NCBI GenBank assembly: GCA_960531495.1
Contig: OY482849.1
Coordinates: 31,857,236 to 31,921,235, forward strand
Source of the DNA: Zeus faber
Lineage: Eukaryota; Chordata; Actinopteri; Zeiformes; Zeidae
DNA: 64,000 nt
Direction: 5' to 3'
Notes under the pieces: model-generated
What the model was told of the DNA's origin: nothing
What the model saw: only the letters and a program-made list of their open reading frames with translations
Databases searched by the model: none
Program-made: the position numbers and the translations under genes
Shown: positions 45,161 through 64,000 of the stretch, one piece after another
How positions within the stretch are numbered: the first letter of the stretch is position 1
Layout: every line of letters starts with the position of its first letter

Positions 45161-47450
45161 ACATACATACCTACATACATACACACAAACACACATACAT
45201 ACACACACACACACACATAAAGACATACACAATCACACACCTACATACATACACACACATACATACACATATATATTTACATACATATATATACACATAC
45301 AGTATATACATACATACAAACATACTGTATATATAAATATATATACATACATATTTACATACATACTGTATATGCATACATATTTTATATACGTATATAC
45401 ACATATATACATACATACTTTATATACTGTATATACACATACATACATACATACTTTATATACTGTATATACACATACATACATACATACATATATTTTA
45501 TTGACTTTGTGTGTGTACATCTTCATGAATGAACAGGAGTCTGGATCCAGTGAGGACAAGCAGCTTATTCTGCCAAAACTCATTAACCCCATCCTGAGGT
45601 TTGACCTTCTGGCTTTACACCAAGCACGTAACACTCCTCGCACGTAACACTCCTGGCACGTAACACTCCTGGCACGTAACACCACTCACACGTAGCACTC
45701 GTGGCACGTAACACTCCTCGCACTTAACACTCCTCGCACGTAACACTCCTCACACGTAACACTACTCACACGTAGCACTCCTGTTATGTAACCATCCTCT
45801 TACGTAACACTCCTCGCACGTAACACTCGTGGCACGTAACACTCCTTGTCTGTAACACTCCTGGCACGTAACACTCCTGGCATGTAACACTACTGGCACG
45901 TAACACTCGTAGCACGTAACACTCCTTGTCTGTATCACTCCTCGCACGTAACACTCCTTGTCTGTATCACTCCTCGCACGTAACACTCCTTGCACGTAAC
46001 ACTCCTGCCACGTAACACTCCTGCCACGTAACACTCCTGCCACGTAACACTCCTAGCACGTAACACTCCTGGCACGTAACACTCCTGGCACGTAGCACTC
46101 CTGCCACGTAACACTCCTCACCTGTATCACTCCTGGCACGTAGCACTCCTCGCACATAACACTCCTGGCACGTAACACTCTTCGCACGTACCACTCTTTG
46201 CACGTAACACTCCTGGCACGTAACACTCCTGGCACGTAACACTCCTAGCCTGTATCACTCCTCGCACGTAACACTCCTGGCACGTAACACTCCTGGCACG
46301 TAACACTCTTCACACGTAACACTCTTCGCACGTAACACTCCTGGCACGTAACACTCCTGGCACGTAACACTCCTGGCACGTAACACTCTTCACACGTAAC
46401 ACTCTTCGCACGTAACACTCCTGGCACGTAACACTCCTGGCACGTAACACTCCTGGCACGTAACACTCCTGGCACGTAACACTCTTCACACGTAACACTC
46501 TTCGCACGTAACACTCCTGGCACGTAACACTCTTTGCACGTAACACTCTTCGCACGTAACACTCCTGGCACGTAACACTCCTGGCACGTAACACTCCTAT
46601 CCTGTATCACTCCTAGCCTGTATCACTCCTATCCTGTATCACTCCTAGCCTGTATCACTCCTAGCCTGTATCACTCCTAGCCTGTATCACTCCTAGCCTG
46701 TATCACTCCTAGGACGTAACACTCCTAGCCTGTATCACTCCTAGGACGTAACACTCCTAGCCTGTATCACTCCTAGGACGTATTACTCCTATCCTGTATC
46801 ACTCCTATCCTGTATCACTCCTAGTCTGTATCACTCCTCGCACGTCACACTCCTCGCACGTATCACTCCTAGGACGTAACACTCCTAGCCTGTATCACTC
46901 CTAGGACGTATTACTCCTATCCTGTATCACTCCTAGCCTGTATCACTCCTAGTCTGTATCACTCCTCGCACGTCACACTCCTCGCACGTATCACTCCTAG
47001 GACGTAACACTCCTAGCCTGTATCACTCCTAGGACGTATTACTCCTATCCTGTATCACTCCTAGCCTGTATCACTCCTAGTCTGTATCACTCCTCGCACG
47101 TCACACTCCTCGCACGTATCACTCCTAGGACGTAACACTCCTAGCCTGTATCACTCCTAGGACGTATTACTCCTATCCTGTATCACTCCTATCCTGTATC
47201 ACTCCTAGTCTGTATCACTCCTCTCACGTAACACTCCTCGCACGTAACACTCCCCGCACTGCCTCTGGCCTGCATGTCAATCACATGCAAATGGGAGACC
47301 CGGGTGGAGGTTCAGCAGGTGTAGCATGATTGTCCCGGACACGACACACACTCCTCTGCTCAGCCCTGTGACACTTGTAAGACTTATCACGTCAGAGACT
47401 CACCTTTCTCTCCCCTCCACAGTGAACTCGCTGACGCCCCCCTGTGGTAA
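41467..47450 (+). CDS. calcoco1: Calcium-binding and coiled-coil domain protein 1 (spliced gene span)
   Basis: CALCOCO1 belongs with NDP52 and TAX1BP1; the family acts as a coactivator and in selective autophagy. Thirteen coding exons give 519 aa: 41467-41598, 41726-41828, 42292-42509, 42626-42838, 42964-43100, 43194-43263, 43395-43649, 44008-44133, 44560-44655, 44781-44835, 44970-45034, 45537-45598, 47423-47450. Residues about 7-125 are the SKICH domain ([34 protein letters not shown]). [12 protein letters not shown] follows, then heptad-rich coiled coil to about 468. The human protein is about 690 aa and ends in a C2H2-like finger. Here the frame closes at ELADAPLW without one. ATG 41467 matches the family N-terminus; an in-frame ATG at 41413 would add 18 residues. 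The 3' end model is the least certain part. Confidence 0.85.
41726..41828 (+). CDS. calcoco1: calcoco1 exon, SKICH middle
   Basis: [20 protein letters not shown] to CCAHFH, ending in phase 1 (CAC G|gtaacg). Confidence 0.9.
42292..42509 (+). CDS. calcoco1: calcoco1 exon, SKICH end and acidic linker
   Basis: [20 protein letters not shown] completes the SKICH fold. A Glu/Gly-rich acidic insert (about residues 123-138) precedes [12 protein letters not shown]. Confidence 0.9.
42626..42838 (+). CDS. calcoco1: calcoco1 exon, coiled coil
   Basis: 71 residues, [20 protein letters not shown] onward, strongly charged heptads. Phase 0 at both ends. Confidence 0.88.
42964..43100 (+). CDS. calcoco1: calcoco1 exon, coiled coil
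   Basis: [20 protein letters not shown] to TNAALER, acceptor GGAAG, ending in phase 2. Confidence 0.85.
43194..43263 (+). CDS. calcoco1: calcoco1 exon, coiled coil
   Basis: 23 codons after the split Arg, [23 protein letters not shown], donor gtcagc. Confidence 0.87.
43395..43649 (+). CDS. calcoco1: calcoco1 exon, coiled coil
   Basis: 85 residues from [20 protein letters not shown] to [24 protein letters not shown] aligns with human AELHRSRLEVAEVNGRL. Confidence 0.9.
44008..44133 (+). CDS. calcoco1: calcoco1 exon, coiled coil
   Basis: 42 residues, [20 protein letters not shown] to RERDCGR, donor CGA|gtgagt. Confidence 0.88.
44560..44655 (+). CDS. calcoco1: calcoco1 exon with GC donor
   Basis: [20 protein letters not shown] to QQQQENQ. 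The donor reads CAG|gcaagc, so the next intron appears to be a GC-AG intron. Confidence 0.85.
44781..44835 (+). CDS. calcoco1: calcoco1 exon, end of coiled coil
   Basis: [18 protein letters not shown], matching human ELLEYMRKLEARLEKVAD. It ends in phase 1 with gtaagt. Confidence 0.87.
44970..45034 (+). CDS. calcoco1: calcoco1 exon, linker
   Basis: [22 protein letters not shown], acceptor CGTAG, donor gtgagt, phase 0 at the end. Confidence 0.75.
45057..45500. repeat. Compound (TAA)n, (TACA)n, (CA)n microsatellite
   Basis: Some 440 bp of TACA, CACA and TATA units in a calcoco1 intron. The Thr/His/Tyr or Cys/Val open frames over it are artefacts. Confidence 0.95.
45537..45598 (+). CDS. calcoco1: calcoco1 penultimate coding exon
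   Basis: [20 protein letters not shown] with a weak donor (CTGAG|gtttga). If the donor is not used, the frame runs on into [16 protein letters not shown] and stops at about 45645. Confidence 0.6.
45625..47258. repeat. 16-bp minisatellite, about 100 copies
   Basis: Units of the type ACGTAACACTCCTGGC, grading into CTGTATCACTCCTAGC and ACGTATTACTCCTATC variants. From about 46840 to 47200 a block of roughly 130 bp made of several units repeats about three times (higher-order repeat). It lies in the last calcoco1 intron. Long minus-strand frames ([14 protein letters not shown] units) arise because 48 nt equals three units. Confidence 0.95.
47423..47450 (+). CDS. calcoco1: calcoco1 last coding exon (tentative)
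   Basis: After the acceptor CTCCACAG, the split Ser is followed by ELADAPLW and TAA. It is short and assigned only because phase and acceptor fit. The real terminus may differ. Confidence 0.4.
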
Positions 47451-47887
47451 CACAGCGACCCCCTGCGGAGGGGCGTGTGCGCCGGGTCCTCCACGGGCTG
47501 CAGAGCGGCTTTTCACAGTGCTAGTAATGACGTGGAGCGGCTTTTCAGAAGCTTGTAATGACGTAGAGCGGGGTTTTCAGAGTGCTTGTAATGACGACAA
47601 CGTTGTTTGTTTGTTTTTAATTGACTGACTTGAATTCCCTCTTGAAGTGCTGACGTTGTTTGTGGGACGGTTTTTTTTATTTTTTATTTTAAGATAAAGT
47701 TTTATTATTTTCTTAACGTAACGAGCGTTCAGAGTGTCCCGGTGAGCCTTTACAGGAATGACTGATTTGGATCTGTTTTTAAGGAAGATCTCGATCACAT
47801 GGCTCAACTTGTTGCTCGGATGTGATTTTAGCCTCAATGAACATCGTGCAGTGATGGATGACGCCGCATGTCGGCGAAGTCCCGATG

Positions 47888-47893
47888 AATAAA
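47888..47893 (+). terminator. calcoco1: Polyadenylation signal, calcoco1
   Basis: AATAAAG followed by TTTCAAGTGTTTG and GTGTTGTGGG, a good downstream GT-rich element. Confidence 0.55.
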
Positions 47894-48203
47894 GTTTCAA
47901 GTGTTTGAATGCGTGTTGTGGGCAGAGCGCGTGGGGGGGGGGTGTAAATGCCGTCACTGTTTATATTCTATCATCGGAACACGTGTCAAAACGAGACCTT
48001 TGTTGTTGTTTTTTCCCCCTAAAAAATAAAAACCAACACGAACAGACGAGTGGGAGTCGTGTCTCCGCGGGCGCGGCGGACGCGCTGCGGCTCACGCGTG
48101 AGATTCTGTGCAAAAGGAAAAAAAAGAGCAACGAAGAACAAAAGAGCGCGACAGGAGACGGGGGAAAAAATCTGTCAAAATGGATTATTTATCAAAATAT
48201 AAG

Positions 48204-48237
<34 letters not shown>

Positions 48238-49430
48238 GCATTGAAGAACACCGGCACGTCCGTACAGGTCCGCGGGAACGTGGACGCACGACCCCAGTTG
48301 CGGAGGCGGGGCGCTTTGGTGGGAGAGGATCGGGTGGAGGGGCCCCGGTCACCGCGGGGCCCGCTGGGCATTGTCCGTGGAGGGGTTTCCCCGTGGAGGG
48401 GTTTCCCCCGTGGAGGTGCCCCCTCCCCCCCCCGTGGAGGCCGGACGAGCTGAAAGAAACCTCTGAACCCGAGTCCGAGAGTCACGCGTCGCCGGAGAGC
48501 TCCGCGAAGGCGACGCGGCGCCAAAGCGACACGAAAGGCATTCAAAGCACCGGGAGCCGAGAGAGGAGCGCTTTCACGTTGAAAGGGGGAGGAGAAAAAA
48601 AAAACATCTTTATTTCGAACACCCTCCTTGGACAGCGTCGAACGCAAAAGTGCACAAATTCCATATCGACCGCGAGGGTTGTCGAATGTTTTACGGGTCG
48701 GGTCCCGAATCTCCCGCGTCCCCCGGCGGCTCCGCAGGGGGCCGAGGCTGCGTTCATGGCTTGGTTGTTTTTTTATTTATTTATTTGTTTGTTTCTTTTG
48801 NNNNNNNNNNNNNNNNNNNNNNNNNNNNNNNNNNNNNNNNNNNNNNNNNNNNNNNNNNNNNNNNNNNNNNNNNNNNNNNNNNNNNNNNNNNNNNNNNNNN
48901 NNNNNNNNNNNNNNNNNNNNNNNNNNNNNNNNNNNNNNNNNNNNNNNNNNNNNNNNNNNNNNNNNNNNNNNNNNNNNNNNNNNNNNNNNNNNNNNNNNNN
49001 GATGCGGTGGAGGGCGACTCGGGACGTGTTTCGTCAGGGATCCGTTTTCCCCTTCACCCCCTCCCTCCCTCCCAGAAAACGGACGTCGCGATCAACAACA
49101 ACCGTAGGGACGAGTCTCCCATCGAATGCGAGCAGGACCGAGTGACATCCCTACACAACAGGGAACACGACGACGCAGAGAGTCCAGAGTCGCTCGCGCG
49201 AGGAGAAGGAAGTTCCAGAACGCAGACACGTACATGCTGATGGAACCATACAAATAGAAAAATAACTAGAATATGTATTTCAATAGGAATAAAATGCATT
49301 CTAAAAAAAAAAAAAAAAGGCATTCATGGCAAAAAAAAAAAACGCGAACACGCGAAGCTCTTGCTGTTCGATGTATCTTCAAGGTAATATCAATATTATA
49401 CAAAAGATTTAAAAAAAAATGCTCATGGAG
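47894..49430. other. Convergent intergenic region between calcoco1 and rarg
   Basis: GC-rich sequence with an (ACA)n run at 48204-48237 and repeated CCGTGGAGGGGTTTCC units near 48376-48430. The assembly gap lies here. Open frames across the gap contain unknown residues and are not credible. Confidence 0.6.
48801..49000. other. Assembly gap (200 N)
   Basis: Exactly 200 unknown bases, which suggests a default gap length, so the true distance is unknown. Confidence 0.99.
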
Positions 49431-49436
49431 TTTATT
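49431..49436 (-). terminator. rarg: Candidate polyadenylation signal, rarg
   Basis: AATAAA on the minus strand about 400 bases after the rarg stop codon. Other minus-strand candidates lie further downstream, for example at about 48610. Confidence 0.4.
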
Positions 49437-49584
49437 TTCTTCTGCACGCCGTCTTTCAGCCTTTTCTTCTGTTTGTTTACCGTCCCGTTCCTCCCGGCGT
49501 AGAAAACTGTCTCAGTCATGGCACTGTACATTTTATGGCACTCTCCAATGACATTTAGTGCTTTTTTCCTTCTCCCATTGAGAC

Positions 49585-49588
<4 letters not shown>

Positions 49589-49642
<54 letters not shown>
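49589..49642. repeat. (GT)n microsatellite
   Basis: About 27 uninterrupted GT units in the rarg 3' region. Confidence 0.95.
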
Positions 49643-49643
<1 letters not shown>

Positions 49644-49835
49644 CATATATTGAGTCATACATGAGTCATTCAGGAGTGTTATATTGAACATGGGCGTGAG
49701 TGTGTGTGTGTGTGCGTGCGTGTGTCTGCCAGCAGAGTGTGTGTGTGTTTGACTGGGAGGGAGGTGTGTGTCCACAGCGTAGTCAAGTTTTTTTTTGTGT
49801 TTTTTTTTGGGGGGGGGGTGTGTGGAGCATCACCA

Positions 49836-62585
<12,750 letters not shown>

Positions 62586-63661
62586 GTCCGCTGTCTTACT
62601 TTGCAGCAGTACGCCGAAAAACCGCCGCCGCTCGTGTTCCCTGGATCTGCTCGGCTAAAAGCCACAACTTCAGGGGGGCTTTGACCAGAGAAAGTAGGAG
62701 AGTGGGCGAGTGGGTCGCTGTGTGGACCAGTCTCCCTCCTGATCAGGGCGAGCCGGGTCCAGGTGCTCTACGTCTGTCTGTGGCCCCTGCCTTACTCCCC
62801 TGTGGTACTTCTGACTGCCTGCCCTCTCCCTCTCTCTCTCTCTCGCTCTCTCAGGCTTTTGAGGTGGTCCTTCTTCACTGCATCACAACCCAAACTTCCC
62901 TTCTTTCTTTCTTTCTTTATTTCTTTCTTTCTGTCTTTCCCTCCTTCCTTTCCCTCTCTCTCTCTCCCTCAGTCCTGGATGGTAAGTGATCTAAACTCTG
63001 CTCTGGGCCCCCCTCTGTCTCACACTCAGCCAAGTGACACTGTAGTGCTCCCAGACTGCATGCTTTCTCAGCACACACCAAGTGGGCGGGGCATTGGAAG
63101 AGAGGAAGGGAGGGGGCGGGGCAAAGAGCCCTGCCGGCCTCCGATTGGTCGCATTACAACCCACCCCACCCACCACCACCACCACCACACACTCCCTAAT
63201 ATTTCTCTCTCTGCCTTTCGGCTTTGCCTCTTCATATTTCATATTCTGCAAATGAAAACAAATAGTGTGCATCTCCCCAACCCGCCCGCTCCTTTCTGTT
63301 CTCCCTCTGGGTCATTTTACTTTCCCTCTGTTGCTGCTGCAGCCAAACGAAGAACAACAACCTGCACCAGCGAGGTGACACTGCACGGCCTGTTGGGAGC
63401 CAGGGAGGAAGGTGTTGAGAGACGCAGAAGTCAGAGAGGGTTTTCACAACTCACATCTTGAGTGGGGAACAGGAGGTGTGTGTGTGTGTGTGTGGGGTGG
63501 GGGGGTGGGGGGGGGGGGGGGTGCTACACTGGGCGGTGAGCACCACCCAGAGGTTGATGTGGGCACTGGAACAAAGCACAGTGACACAACTACCACACAC
63601 GGAGAAATGGACGGACTACACACACACACACACACACACATACACACGCACACGCACGCAG

Positions 63662-63693
<32 letters not shown>

Positions 63694-63694
63694 A

Positions 63695-63745
<51 letters not shown>

Positions 63746-63778
63746 AGACACACACACACACACACGCACACGCACGCA

Positions 63779-63853
<75 letters not shown>

Positions 63854-64000
63854 CACACACATATTTCTGAAGCTGGAACAGCCTATCATTATGATTTAAT
63901 TTGCAGATGGTTGTCTGATCTGCTTCCAAATCTCTAAATCAGGATTTTGTGTTTACAAATGCTCTCTCTGTCCTTCCCTCCCTCCCTCCCTCCCTCTCTC
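62586..64000 (-). promoter_or_regulatory. rarg: Region upstream of the rarg gamma-2 exon
   Basis: The P2-type promoter is expected here, but I found no clear DR5 response element. The rest has CT-rich stretches (62820-62970), a G-rich run (63490-63522) and CA repeats. No gamma-1 exon was recognised. Confidence 0.35.
63617..63852. repeat. Compound (CA)n with CGCACACGCACGCAGA insertions
   Basis: CA repeats interrupted four times by the same CGCACACGCACGCAGA segment, so a higher-order unit has been copied within the microsatellite. Confidence 0.95.

Noticed and set aside
45762-46610. Repetitive minus-strand proteins with [12 protein letters not shown] units
   Set aside because: An artefact of a 16-bp unit read three at a time as 48 nt.
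45625-47258. CRISPR-like regular array
   Set aside because: The 16-bp units follow one another without spacers, in a fish intron; it is a minisatellite.
48108-49145. Long plus-strand open frames spanning 48100-49240
   Set aside because: They run through 200 unknown bases and a CAA repeat, with no domain similarity.
62686-62700. Retinoic acid response element near the gamma-2 start
   Set aside because: TTTGACC is a single half-site; no partner at 5-bp spacing was found.
63412-63937. His-Thr and Cys-Val repeat open frames
   Set aside because: Simple CA/GT microsatellite read in frame.

Overview
The window is vertebrate genomic DNA, almost certainly from a teleost fish (probably a percomorph; species not resolvable). 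The evidence is intron-split genes with GT-AG junctions, very abundant CA/GT and trinucleotide microsatellites, fish-type hAT, Tc1 and Harbinger-like elements, and four genes whose human orthologues all lie on 12q13: znf740, smug1, calcoco1 and rarg. A 200-base assembly gap lies at 48801-49000.

Layout. 1-529 is the end of a decayed hAT element. 530-7450 is intergenic with no gene seen. 7450-8560 is a CpG-rich promoter for znf740 (+). Its coding exons run from 10092 to 32286, followed by a long 3'UTR to about 35092. smug1 (+, 35969-39338, two coding exons) follows, then calcoco1 (+, 41467-47450, 13 coding exons). rarg (-, eight coding exons, 62585 down to 49836) is convergent with calcoco1. 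About 10 kb of rarg intron 1 (52475-62443) holds a second CpG island and many microsatellites.

The standout is znf740. Its usual plan has three zinc fingers: finger 1 in one exon, finger 2 plus the start of finger 3 in the next, and the rest of finger 3 in the last. Here, between the finger-1 exon (11810-11930) and the conserved finger-2/3 exon (31224-31342), I read 18 additional exons. Every one is exactly 84 nt, phase 1 at both ends, with AG and GT at its borders, and encodes one intact C2H2 finger. Any subset can be spliced in without changing frame, so the locus could encode proteins from 3 fingers (235 aa) to 21 fingers (739 aa). The fingers share nearly the same DNA-contact residues (Q, Y, H, R at helix positions -1, 2, 3, 6). 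Four of the exons carry a near-identical RNA hairpin 61-63 nt upstream, and a four-exon block has been duplicated. Transposons landed in the array introns while the exons stayed intact. Whether the array is spliced constitutively, alternatively or mutually exclusively cannot be decided from DNA alone.

The other genes look intact: a uracil-DNA glycosylase with both catalytic motifs; a SKICH/coiled-coil CALCOCO1 that appears to lack the C-terminal zinc finger; and a retinoic acid receptor gamma of the gamma-2 N-terminal type with a long acidic F region. The four genes have unrelated jobs and are linked by ancient synteny, not by a shared pathway.
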